This document shows positions 50,086 through 61,061 of a stretch of 64,000 nucleotides of DNA, piece by piece; the first letter of the stretch is position 1, and each line of letters begins with the position of its first letter. Location: the NCBI GenBank assembly GCA_013396655.1, contig WBMV01001232.1:186001-250000 (forward strand), in the 5' to 3' direction. This DNA is from Campylorhamphus procurvoides (lineage: Eukaryota > Chordata > Aves > Passeriformes > Dendrocolaptidae). Made by a program: the position numbers and the translations under genes. Below the pieces are notes generated by a model that made no database searches, was not told the DNA's origin, and was given only the letters and a program-made list of their open reading frames with translations.

Positions 50086-50890
50086 TCACAGAATATTTGA
50101 GGTTGGAAATGACCTCTGGAGATCATTTGATTCAACACCTTTTTTAAAGCAGGTCAGCTAGAGAAGATTGCTCAGGTTTTGAATTGAAGAACAGATAACC
50201 TGGACCAGAGGGCAACCTGTTCCAGTGTGTGACCACACTCACAGTAGACAGGTTAATTAGAAAATCCTGCATATCAGTTTGTACTCATTGCCTCCTGTAT
50301 CTTCACTATGAATCACCATGATGATTCTGGCTGTGCCTTCTTCACTTCTTCACTTTACTAGGTACACCCTTAGAAGATTCCCACCAAGCCTTTTCTTCAC
50401 TTCCTAATTCAGCTCAGGAAGCTGTCAGCCTTTTTTTCAAAGGCACATTGATGGCTTATGGTCAGTTTGGTGTACACCAGGGTCCCCAGGGTCTTTGCAG
50501 TAAAACTACTTTCCTGTTAGTCAGCACCCAGAGCATACTTGTAGTCCAGTTTATTCCTCCCTAGTTGTAGGAGTTTGCATTATCTCAATTCAAGTTGAGA
50601 GGTCTCACTGATCATTTCTTGTCTCTGTCAAAGTTGCTCTGAATGGTAGAACAATCATTTAATGTATCAGTCACTTATCCCATTTTTGTATTGCCTGCAG
50701 CCTTGCTGAGGGTATGCTTTTGTGCCATAGTCCAGATCATTAATCAGGATGTTAAACAGTGTTGACCCAAACATCATACTCGTATGGCACTGCTCTGGTA
50801 GTGACTGGTCTCCAGTGTCACTGAATACAATCCTCTGGGCCTGGCTGTTCAGCCAGTTTTCAAGAAGAGTGCATGGCAGTTTGAAAAAAA
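50086..50890 (-). mobile_element. CR1 LINE, reverse strand, with 3' terminus
   Basis: On the + strand the complement of the CR1 3' end, 'tcacagaatatttgaggttgg', starts at 50087, followed by 'gggcaacctgttccagtg' (50210). The ORF2 C-terminus follows ('gtccccagggtctttgcag' at 50482), then RT-end blocks ('atcattaatcaggatgttaaacag' type text at 50737-50759, 'gttcagccagttttcaag' at 50847). Divergence and indels are substantial. The 5' end is truncated in the RT palm/thumb, a normal outcome of incomplete reverse transcription. Confidence 0.85.
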
Positions 50891-50984
50891 ACCCAGAAAT
50901 TCACAGCCTAGTATTGAATGCTACATGGAGATGTAATTGAAATTTCCACATCAGTGTGAGATAGAGCACTGCTTAGGGACTACA

Positions 50985-51019
50985 TTTAACATCTTTTGAA
51001 ACGATTTAAAGATGTTAAA
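50985..51019. repeat. Perfect 12-bp inverted repeat
   Basis: Arms 'tttaacatcttt' (50985-50996) and 'aaagatgttaaa' (51008-51019), loop of 11 bases. Confidence 0.9.
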
Positions 51020-51096
51020 CACATGTTGTTGGGAACAGCTAATTGTTTTTAATTTTAATTAGAGTAAATGCTTTTGTTAACTTTTCCAAATGAAAA

Positions 51097-51123
51097 AAAA
51101 TTTCAGATTTGATCTGAAATTTT
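51097..51123. repeat. Perfect 12-bp inverted repeat with 3-base loop
   Basis: Arms 'aaaatttcagat' (51097-51108) and 'atctgaaatttt' (51112-51123), loop 'ttg'. Confidence 0.9.
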
Positions 51124-54100
51124 GGTCCACAATTGGTAGTAATTTTTCTCAAGGTTTCTCTTTAAAGAGGAATATTTGAAATGGGTAGTCCATAAAAAAA
51201 TGCTTCTAGTAACTGATTTCAACTTTGCTTGTTTCACAGAACTTGGCTAAAAATATTTACCTCTACCTACTTCAGTGATAAAAAATATTGTAATTTAAGG
51301 ACAAAAATATTGATGCTTCCATTTCAGGGAAATAATAAATGAAGAGGCAAGTCCAGAAGGCATTTTACATTAATAACACTGTGATTTCAAGAACCAAAAT
51401 AAGATCACAAAATTTTTCAAATTAATTTGTCAACTCATTTTTGCGTGCTTTTCTTCTTTCTCATAATATTGAATATCTATGGTTTATAAGTTTATATCTT
51501 CCGATCAAAAACTGATGAGGTGTAAAACATGGCAAAGTATAGAGAAAGAAAAACTCCACCAAGGAAAAAATAATACTATCTCTTCCACCTTTCCATGTTA
51601 CATATTAAAGTAAATCAGACACACACTACGATGATTTGAGTACTAAAAATCAACTTAAAGATTGGATAAGCCATTGGGGAAAAACAAAGTGTAAAACAGG
51701 ACAGTGAAAAATCAAGCATACGTATTTCAAGGATATGACAGAAAAGTCACAATTGTCATCTCTCTGTTTTTCACTAAACAAATAATGCAATTTCATACAA
51801 ATCCAGAATATCTTTTTTCTCAGAATTATTTGTGTTATTAAAGAAATTAATTTCTCACCATTTCATTATTTTGTCACACAAAAAATGATCACAGACAAAT
51901 AACCTCTATCTCCATGTTCATTGACATTTTCATTGAGGTTGATTTTTGGAGGCATGTAAAAAGTTTTGAAACGAAATTAATTCTCTTAATAAATGGATAA
52001 ATCTTACCTTTCTTTGCTTCTTGAAGAGGATTAACCCACAGGTGATAATTGCTTGTTCCCACAAGACAGATATTTAAACGGAAAAACTCGGGAGCATGGT
52101 ATTGAGCTGGGGTGTTTTGCTTCTCATGTTGAAATTGAACTCAGTATAGTTAAAATCTGCACACAACAACATGGCCCAGGTTTTTTACCTACCAGTGGCA
52201 TTTCTAAACGCAAAAGACCCCAACTTTTGTATATTGTACAACTGCCAGTAGTGCCTAACTTAGAATGCAAGTGATGTAGCATCACACACAAGTTTACTAT
52301 AGAGAGGCAAAATAATGCTGCATATATCCCAGTATCTTGCTTCTGATGATGAAAAAAGATTTACTTGGAAAAAAGAAGTGATAGAAGCAGAAAAAGCAAG
52401 TAAAATAATTTGCTATTGTAACGTGTTTACTCAGCTTCTCTGTGACCAAAAAGGTTTGAGTTCCAAGTTATAAATAAATAATCTGTTTATCTGAGCAGTA
52501 TGCCTTATGCCTGAACAGACTGTAAAGACATGGAAAGTTTCTCTGGAATTAGTTAGAATCACAACTATATATTGATTCCTTTTATGAACATAGGGGTATT
52601 TTTACTGGGAAAATTTTAACTTTTGCATAATTACATAAGCTTAGTAAGATGTTTCAGAAATGTTCCCTAGGCTGGCATTTATAGCAAAGCCAAAACAAAG
52701 GAGGAGCAGAATGACTAGAACCCATCCTAGTAGCATCTGCCTCCATCACCATACTGAAAGTTGCTGGAATCTGCCTTTCTCTGATTCTGTGGTCTACCTT
52801 CTATGAGTATACTGATGATTGTCTTTGATTATTGTCTTTGTTATTTCCCTCTCAAGCAAAACAAAAAATAGAACACTTCAACAAGGCTTGAAAACAGAGT
52901 ATTTACAACTTTTGTCCAGTTAGAGCACAGCAGTATTTAAAAAAAACCCAGGAAAACTATCATCAGGCAAGGAATACAAGTTCCCATTCTCCTCAACTTT
53001 TTGTCTGAGTTATTCCATAAATTAGTCACTTCTAGGTGTACTATTACAAAACCTCTTTATATATATTTAAGTTGTCCTTTTTTTTTTTTGAGACATAAGC
53101 TTTTATCACAGATATATCTTGAAACGATTAGTTCTAAAGTTCTGCTATTAAGTGTATTATATACCTTTTGGATTGGATTGTATTGTTAGAATGTATAAAG
53201 AGAATGTGTGGCTGTTTAAATTGCACTATACAGCATTTAAAAAAATATTTTTCTTTCAGTCTATAATGTTTGAAATTAATCTTTTTTCCAGATTTTTTCA
53301 TAGATAAATCTTTCACACTTTTAATCTTTCTTATCATCAGCTTTGAAATCTGCTCTACTATATATATGTAAGAAGGATGACAAGAATTGAATAACATATT
53401 CCAAGCCATGTAAAATCATTGCTGTAATAATCTCAGTATATTTTTGCTGATTTCCTTTTCCTAACTAAAAGAAATTCTCATCATGTTCATACAAAGGGCA
53501 GCTCTGTTAAGATAATAATCTAATACAAGATATTATGAAATATAGTTTAAAAATTACATAGACTTTGTGAAAGGAAATACTAACTTATCTAGTGGTATGT
53601 GCAGTATTCACACCAAATGTTATCACTTTTTGTGTAACGTAATACTTAAAGTACATAAATTCAACTACATTAGTTCTTCTCTTGTATCAAAATACTTTCC
53701 ACTTCTAGTGGAAGCTTGCTTCCAAGAGTAACAGGATGATCCTAATTATTCTGTTGCATCCTTTTATATTTATTGTACTGATCTTTCATGTATTTTATTT
53801 CATGGCAAACTTTTCTTTCACTTTCTTTTTGGGCTTAATGCTACCATCACATATTTGTATCTGACAGCAAAGTTTGACTGCAAGAACAGTAGCTCATGAA
53901 AAAGAAGTTTAGTTACCTATTGTTGGTGTTGGAAATGACAACTGCATTTTGTTTTGTCATTCAGCTACTCAGACAGTTGCTTTCAAAATTTTGTAATTCT
54001 CTGTAGAAAGTTAAGTGTAAACAGACAGAAAGAATTTACTTTCTCTAATAGAAGAAAAGCCATACTTTCTAAATACTTTTTGAAGATGTAAAATATACTT

Positions 54101-54602
54101 GGCATTACAACTTCATCAAGAATTACTTCCTATTTTGTTATAATTAGGTTTTTACCTTATATCTGTTTTGCTTTTATTCTCTTCTCCTTTATTTTTAGGA
54201 ATTCAAGGCCTCTGATGTGCTATATAACCTCTATTCTCAGAGTTACATTAGAGCCACTATATCCAACTGTATCTCTGAAATGGATGTCTTTTTACTATTC
54301 TTTTTATGTTATAATTTTCTCATCTTTCTATCACACATTCCACTTGCCACTGTTTGGATCTCAGCCATTAACTGTGAGTTCTGCTGTACCCTGGTAGGAA
54401 TCCAGTTTTCTTTGTAAATCTAACCTGAGCCGTGCCTGACAATAGGGTTTAGGTGGATTTTAGACCTAGATATTTTATGTAAATGTTACACTACATTTAC
54501 TATTTGGTGAAATAAAGATTTAAGGAGATTTTTTTTTGTCTCATCTTCTTCATACTCTCCCTAGCTTCTTTAATTGATCGCGGTAAAAACCCTCACAGTA
54601 AA

Positions 54603-55554
54603 GTTGGATTTGGATGGGGTACAGTTAATTTGCTTCACAGTAGCTGGTATAAGGATGCTTTCTGGTTTTGTGCTGAAAACACCATTGATAATACAGAGAT
54701 GTTTTCGTTGCTGCTGAGTAGTGCTCACACAGAGCCAAAGCCTTTTCTGCTTCTTGTGCAACCTCACCAGCAAGGAGGCTGGGGTTGTGCAAGAGGCTCA
54801 GAGAATACACAGCCAGGAGAGCTGACCCCCACTGACCTAAAGGATATCATAGAGTCGCAGATTCATTAAAAGTGGAAAAGAACCCTAAGATCATCAAGTC
54901 CAACTTCATTGTCAGCAAAAGCTGACACTTCAGTGCCACAATTCTTTCTTGTAGTGAGGGGTCCAAAACTGAGCACAGGATTTCAGCAGTGGCCTCACCA
55001 GTAATCACTTTCCCTGTCCTGCTGATCACACTATTTCTGATACAAGCCAGGATGCCATTAGCCTTCTTAGCCACCTGGGCACACTGCTGGCTCATGTTCA
55101 GCTGGCTGTTGACCTGCACCCCCAGGCCCTTTTCCACCAGGCTGGTTTTCAGTCACTCTTCCCCAAGCCTGCAGTGACTCATGGCCTTGTTGTGATCCAA
55201 GTGTGGGATTCCATATTCACACCATATGATGTCATGCTTAACATATAAAGTTAGGAGAAAAAGAAGAAAGGGGAGAACATCCGGAGTGATGGTGCTTGTC
55301 TTCCCAAGTCACTCTTATGTCTGATGGAGCCTGGCTTCCTGAGGAGGTCTGAACACCAGCCTGCCCGGGGAAAGCAGTGAATGACTTCCTTGTTTTGCTT
55401 TGCTTGCATTAATGGCTTTTCTCTTTGTTAAACCTTATCTCAAGCCACGAGTTTTCTCTTTTTTTCTCTCCTGAGTCTCTCCCCCAACCCTATCAGGGGG
55501 AGTGAATATGTAGCTGTGTGAGGCTTAGTTCCTGGGTGGGGTTAAACCACAACA
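54603..55554 (+). mobile_element. ERV solo LTR interrupted by a CR1 insertion
   Basis: LTR text runs from about 54603 ('ggatggggtacagttaatt' near 54613, 'cagtagctggtataaggatg' at 54639, 'gaaaacaccattgataata' at 54676, 'agaggctcagagaatacac' at about 54793). It is cut at about 54847 by a reverse-strand CR1 and resumes at about 55213. The second half carries an ATF/CREB-like 'tgatgtcat' (55227-55235), a TATA-like 'catataaag' (55242-55250), 'gatggtgcttgtcttccc' (about 55287), 'gccacgagttttctc' (about 55445) and the end '..ggttaaaccacaaca' at 55554. Without the insert the LTR would be about 585 bases, matching the copy at 39030. Confidence 0.9.
54848..55212 (-). mobile_element. CR1 fragment nested inside the LTR
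   Basis: The + strand shows the complement of the CR1 3' end, 'catagagtcgcagattc' at 54848, then 'gatcatcaagtccaacttc' at 54890. It then jumps to ORF2 C-terminal text ('ttcttgtagtgaggggtcc' at 54946, 'gctggctcatgttcagct' at 55087, 'ttgttgtgatccaagtgtggg' type text to about 55208). Roughly half a kilobase of 3' UTR/ORF2-end sequence normally between these blocks is absent. A short similarity, 'ggatat' before and 'ggattcc' after, could be a remnant target duplication. The insert post-dates the LTR. Confidence 0.88.
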
Positions 55555-57845
55555 TAGTGAACTAAACTGGAAATTTGAAATGCAGAAATGTCTGAATGCC
55601 AGTGGAAAAGTGGCAGTGAAAAAATGTCAGCACAACCTGACAGAAGGATTGTCCATATGCAGCTTTCATTTATGCACTTAGGGTTTCTCATCAGGTTTTA
55701 CCTGTGTGTAAGTTAACTACTTACTTAAGTAAGGGTTCACTACTGCTAGACAAGGAACTAGGGTATGCATAGATTGTAAAATGACACACAGCTCATTACT
55801 CCTGCCTAAACTGACTCCCCATTAGTCTGACAATATCAGATCTTTGTGCAGTGTTATTCATTATAGAGTTCAAGACTACAAAAAATTAAGGATCATTTAC
55901 CCTAACCTTCTGCATGTTGAAGATCATCACAGTCCCCTAAACTAGCTTAGTACAGTCTTCTGTTCATATTAGTAATTTGGAACTCATGAAACCTGCTCTT
56001 TGACTTAAGTGTATCTACCATGATAACTTCCATGTTGTCTTATCTGCTTGTACAGAGCATTTAGAAGAGAAATACTTGAAAGAAGCTCTTTTAAGTGTAC
56101 CAGTTTCCTTAAGGTAAGAGAAGAATTTATGCAAATAAACCCACCACTTTCTTGTTTTCAAGAGGAAATTCACATTTGCTCATAGAAGACAGAACATTGT
56201 CAAAAAATATAATCATTGGAGTCTGAAACTGAAATTTCAGGGACAGAAAAACATGAAAATTCAATTTAGTTATTGGCTACTGACTAATTATTGGCAAATT
56301 TGATGGGATTTCAGGAGGAAGAAGAATGATGTCATTGTGTTTCATGTGAAAAATCTGTGGGACAGAGATTTATTTTTATTTCTCTTGAATCCTTTAAACA
56401 TTTCCTAGCTTGAAAAATTTATTCAATAGTTCTTAAATAAGTATTATACTGTTTGGTTACTTTTCTAAAAGATTCTGTCTACAAGCTTTGATAGAACCAA
56501 ACCCTAATATTTCAATCTATCCTACCACCTATTCGCTATTTACAGCAAACTAATCCATACATACTCTCCCAGCTTCTCCAAGCATCCAAAATATGAATGC
56601 ATGAGGATATGAAACTTTTGTAATAAGGAATGAGACAAACAAATCGATTATACTGTCAAATAATAAATGGTAAAGGGTTTACATGATGCATATGAACTTG
56701 GAAAATTGTCACTTGATGATATTTTAAAAATAATGCTGTAATTACAGTGACAATGTGACGAAAAGAGCCATAGATTGTCAAGAAAATGCTGTAAGATACA
56801 AGTTGGATTGATTGTAGCAATGCTGTAACATTTCAGTAACAGATTATTGATCATGCACTGGCTTGTGATGAAGAACATAGTGGAGACTTTCAGCCTGCAG
56901 TAGTAAGTGACCCTTACAAGAGAAAGTGTGTATTATACCTCAGGAACAGAGTAGCCTTGCCTTAAGTACTTACTTCTTTTAAATATGTATTAGTATTCTT
57001 TCTTAGTGACATACTCTGTTTATGGTATGATATGTGCCTGAAGCGTATTTCTCTTGGAAAGAAAATAGTCACTCTGGAATAACAATGAGATTCCCAGAAA
57101 TATGAAAATATGTCACTATACAGTATAAGTTGATTCTTTTCTCCGGACTGAAGAAGGGAAAGTGTATGGTTCCTAGGAACAGAAAAATCAAGCAATTCCT
57201 TGCTGCAATTCTGTCATTAAACATATCTTGATTTTCATAACCTTTTCATTTTGCTCACCATTAACGGAATGCTGCTGTGTAAAATACTGTGGATTTTCAG
57301 GAATAGCTGTACCATTTCAAAGAGCACTTGTAATTTTTTTAGGAAAATTAGTAATGGAGTGAGTAACAAGTGAGGCCAAGAGTTATTAAGCTTATCATGA
57401 ATAACATGATACATGCTCAGATATAGCTTACATTGGATTTAAAGGGACTCCTTTGATGTATAAAGTTAAACCCTCATCTCAGGTATGATTAAGTAATTTG
57501 GGCATCTGATTATTTTTAAACAGTTCATTTGTCTTTGCTCACTTCCTGAGGTTGATTTTTGGTGAAACAAATATGTTCTTACTATTTTAATATGGCTAGA
57601 TATTTTTAATAGGAAAATTTAGGGTTTTTTTAAAGCTATGTGCAAGATGCAGATTTGAAAAGAGGGCCAGTGTTTTCTGATTCATTGATAAATGAACACT
57701 AAGAGTCTTCCATCTGATTTCATCAGCAGTTGCAAAATTCCTTTAACAGAAAAAAATGTCAAACTGTTATAAAAATGTCATCCCATGCACAGCAATGTCC
57801 ACCACTGTTCTTATTCTTCTTTCTCCAATTTAGGATTTTGTAGGT
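55555..57845. other. Unique AT-rich DNA, no gene recognised
   Basis: No exon, RNA gene or repeat recognised. Short reverse frames at 56648-56878 and 56962-57195 have no domain. Confidence 0.6.
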
Positions 57846-57960
57846 GTAGTGGATTGACCCCAGACGGCACTCAGCCAGTCTCTCACTGACGCCCCTCTCT
57901 GGGACAGGGACAAAATGAAAGTAAGAATACTCTCAGGTTGAGATAATGATATTTTAATAA
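57846..57960 (-). mobile_element. Truncated ERV LTR scrap, reverse strand
   Basis: Starts 'tagtggattgaccccag' near 57846, followed by 'ctctgggacagggac' and 'ctcaggttgagataatgata..aataa' up to about 57960. This parallels the first ~115 bases (complement orientation) of the 39030-39606 copy. The rest of the LTR is absent. Confidence 0.65.
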
Positions 57961-58264
57961 AAAAACAGAAGTTATGTGCCAATCATATGAATGATTTCAC
58001 AAGACTGGCATTAAAGATGTTCAGTTTTCCTCAGTCAGATGAATATACCTTTATGCTTGAATATAGGAAATGATGTGGGAATAAACTATTGGTAAGATAA
58101 AAACAACAAAAGACAACTCACAAAGTGTATAAGGATGTTGTTAGGTCATGCAGAAAGAAAATCAGAGGGGAAAAAAACTCAGAACATAATCTGTCCACTT
58201 CTGTAAAGGATAATAAAAAGTCTTTTAATAAATACCTTAATAACAGATAAATAGGCAAGGAAAA
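57961..58264. other. Spacer between LTR scrap and CR1
   Basis: AT-rich, nothing recognised. Part of it may be undetectably diverged LTR. Confidence 0.5.
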
Positions 58265-58880
58265 CTTTATTGGATGGATGGAGGGAATGCAGTCACCAAA
58301 GATGAGGAAAAGGCTGAGGTACCTAACATCTTCTTTGCCTCTTCAACAGTAACACTGGTTACCCTCAGGGCAGCTGGCCTGTACTCAGTGAGGCTGCACC
58401 TCCAATACTGTGTTCAGCTCTGGGCCTCTCTTTAAAAAGGACATGGAGATACCAGAGAGTGTCCAGTGAAGGGCTACAAGGCTCATGAAAGGATGAGAGA
58501 GCATGTCTTATAAAGAATAGTTGAGGCAGCTGGGTCTCAAGAAGAGGAGGCTCAGAGAGGACCTCATCACTCTCTACAAGGTTGTAGCGAGATGGGGGCC
58601 ACACTCTTCGGCTGTGCCTGTAGTAATGGGGCAAGAGGAAATGCCTTCAAGCTGAGACAGGAGAGATTAACCTTACATTCAGCTTAGAAAACAATTTTTC
58701 CCTCTTAGGGTGGTCAGGCATTGGAATAGGTTGCCCAGGGCGGTGGTGGACTCACAATCTCCTGAAGTGTTTAAGACGCATCTGGATCTGGCGCTGGGTG
58801 ATGTGGTTTAGTAGTTATGGAGTTACAGTGACAGTGCTGGGTTGGATGCTTGGACTTTGTTGATGATTCTATCAACAAAG
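58265..58880 (+). mobile_element. CR1 LINE with internal deletion
   Basis: The first ~105 bases match the linker upstream of the RT ('gcagtcaccaaagatgagg', 'aaggctgaggtacctaac' at 58310, 'cttctttgcctcttcaac' at about 58330). At about 58372 the text jumps to the C-terminal/3' region ('gaggctgcacctccaatac' at 58390, 'ctgtgttcagctctgggcc' type text at 58408, 'ggaataggttgcccagggcgg' type text at 58723). The whole RT palm is therefore deleted. The 3' end at 58845-58880 finishes in a 10-bp perfect inverted repeat, arms 'ctttgttgat' and 'atcaacaaag' around 'gattct'. Confidence 0.88.
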
Positions 58881-60515
58881 AAATTTGTGTGTTATCTTGT
58901 TAGCCAGACCTGGAATTTTTTTCCTATGTAGGTCCTAAAATCTAGTAACCCAGCTTGCACTCCTACTTTTACAAGATGATGGATTAATTTTCAGCTGTAA
59001 TTTAAAAATCCTATTGCAAAAGTACTTTAGTGTAGGTGCAGGAGACCCATTAGCCCTACAGATCTAAGCGGGAAATACTGGTCTGGGTGAGTCTGTCCCA
59101 GCCTCCAGAGAAAAAGGAGGTGAAGCTGTGTCTGTAATGTTTCGTGATTTGCTATTTGCTGGCTACACTGTGACAGATCATTACTAATTTTCAAATGAGC
59201 TGCTAAAAGGCCCCTTCAGTTTACAGTGTTTTAAAGGTTCTTGAGGGGAGCATCTTGTCAGGCTGATATGTTATCATGCAGATTGTCCATACATGCTTAT
59301 TAAAAAGGAGACCCTTATCCAGAAATCTGGGATAGCATTTCAAGTAACTGCAAAATTCATGCCTGTGAGATTAGAAAGAAGTAAAACCTATGTTCATCTT
59401 ATGCACTCACTGACCTTGACACTATAAAAGAGTAAGTCGACTTACAATGAATTAATGGAATTTTTCTGTAGTTTTCTTCTAGTTTCAGTCTCGGGTTGAG
59501 TACATTAGGTCCAATTAAGGACTGCAGAAATATTGACCAGATCCAGGATAAATGTTTGCAACATTTTCTCTGCCTACAGGTGGAAAACCTCAGCTCAGTC
59601 ATTTCGGTAATTTGACAGAGAAATTGACATCATCTATAGTTACAGCTCTACCTGAAGAGAGGTACCTGAAGACTAATAAAGGGACGGCCTACAGAGTTTT
59701 GATATGAAAGAAATATCTTTCAGCATATTTTCTGACTACTTCTTTCATTCCTGTTATGTTCAATACTAAATAAACCCTTAGGAAATAATGGACAAGTAGG
59801 TCAGCGCCGTATAAAAATACAGCCACCCACCTCTAGTACTGTACAGCAAATTCATCACTTGTGTAACTGTGCTCCATGGAATTACTGTAGGAATGAGCAA
59901 GCCAGGTAAACAGTATTTTGGCAGCAGCATGCTCCAATTGAACAATTATAAATTGCTAATGAACTACTTTGCATATACTGTACTCATGTGCTGCTGCTCA
60001 TATTCCCTTCTCAGCAATGCACCAGGTCTATTAAAAAACAGCAATATATTCTGCACAGCAAAATGCAGCATTTATAAGCATGTGGAGCCTAAGACTGAAT
60101 TTGTGATCTTATGCCAAAAGCAGGCCTATTTTCTATCAAAAATTAGAAACCTATTCTTTCACCTCATTCTGTTCATATTAAGGTAAGGTATTTTTTGATG
60201 AGGATGGGAGTGCTGCATGGTATTTTCTGTTTTGTCATGATAAACTGGTTGAGGTGGTGGGTTTTTCCTTCTATGTTGAACTTAGCTGCATATTTTAAAA
60301 GTAATCCACCAGTTTAGATGTATTTGCACATGAATGAGAAAAAGGAAATAACTCAAAGCTAAGAAATAAATATATTTTTGGTACGAACTCTGTTAGATCT
60401 TAGGATTGTTTTGCTTTATTAGTTGCTGTAATTACCAACTCTAAAGCCATTATAATGTTCTAGTTTCAGCCCTCAGTTGGAATTCTTTCCAAAAAGCTTG
60501 GAGCCAACGTCTTAG
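58881..60515. other. Unique DNA, possible conserved non-coding block
   Basis: No gene recognised. The segment 59800-60130 is less simple in composition than the flanks and includes a 105-codon frame (59869-60186 +) without recognisable domains. See findings. Confidence 0.5.
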
Positions 60516-61060
60516 TGTAGGTTAACAAAGTGATGGTTAACAAAGGATACCATGAATATACATATCCTGATGTTAACAGCTAGATGGAACCTTTTGTTTT
60601 GATCTCTCCCCAGTCAGAGGGGGGAGGGAAGACGAGCTTGAGTGGGGGAAGGGGTCAGCGTTTCTGCGCTTTCTGCGCAGGTCAGGAGTTCAGCGGCTCG
60701 GCGCAGAGGAGGGAGGACGGGACACACCAGGTCCGACATCGCTGGGGGACCAGGATTGTGTCTTTTGCTCTCTGGCTTTGCCCGACACATCAGGTCCGAC
60801 ATCGCTGGGGGACCAGGATTGTGTCTTTTGCTCTCTGGCTTTGCCCATCACCCTAGAACACCATGAAGACTATTGTGAGGAAGAGAAACAAGCCTATTTT
60901 TTCTACACTGCAGAGGCTGAGTTTCTACTGCTCATCATCGGACCCACGGCAGCTGACCCGGCAACTGCACTTCTGCCATTCCTCTGAAAGAGGCCAGTCA
61001 GCCAGCCGCAACATCGCCACCTGCTGTCCGTAAATATAACTGCAACCCCTGAGAGAGCGA
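60516..61060 (+). mobile_element. LTR-like element, first copy, ending at an assembly N
   Basis: Begins at about 60516 ('tgtaggttaacaaag') and contains a GC-rich middle with an exact 63-bp tandem duplication (60729-60791, repeated from 60792). It is cut at 61060 by an N. From 60523 to 61060 it is the same as the second copy apart from the extra 63-bp unit. The terminal TG, GC-rich core and (in copy two) polyadenylation-like signal and CA end suggest a retroviral LTR. The unbroken frame through the GC-rich part (60584-60856) follows from a 63-bp unit being a multiple of three and is not evidence of a gene. Confidence 0.62.
60729..60846 (+). repeat. 63-bp tandem duplication inside the first LTR-like copy
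   Basis: Unit one is 60729-60791; unit two starts at 60792 and matches to about 60846. Both carry 'aggtccgacatcgctggggg' and 'ctctctggctttgccc'. The second LTR-like copy has a single unit at the corresponding place. Confidence 0.95.
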
Positions 61061-61061
61061 N
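61061..61061. other. Ambiguous base / probable assembly gap
   Basis: Single N exactly at the junction of two copies of the same element. The other two Ns (28246, 47638) are also in LTR sequence. Confidence 0.9.

Larger units (their letters stand above)
50891..54602. other. Unique AT-rich DNA, no gene recognised
   Basis: Two perfect hairpins lie at 50985-51019 and 51097-51123, about 80 bases apart. No exon or other repeat is recognised. Overlapping Phe/Leu-rich frames at 54215-54417 and a reverse frame at 53134-53409 look fortuitous. Confidence 0.55.

Noticed and set aside
60584..60856. 90-codon frame with a 21-residue repeat as a novel repeat protein
   Set aside because: It lies in LTR-like DNA; the repeat is a 63-bp tandem duplication and the second copy lacks it.
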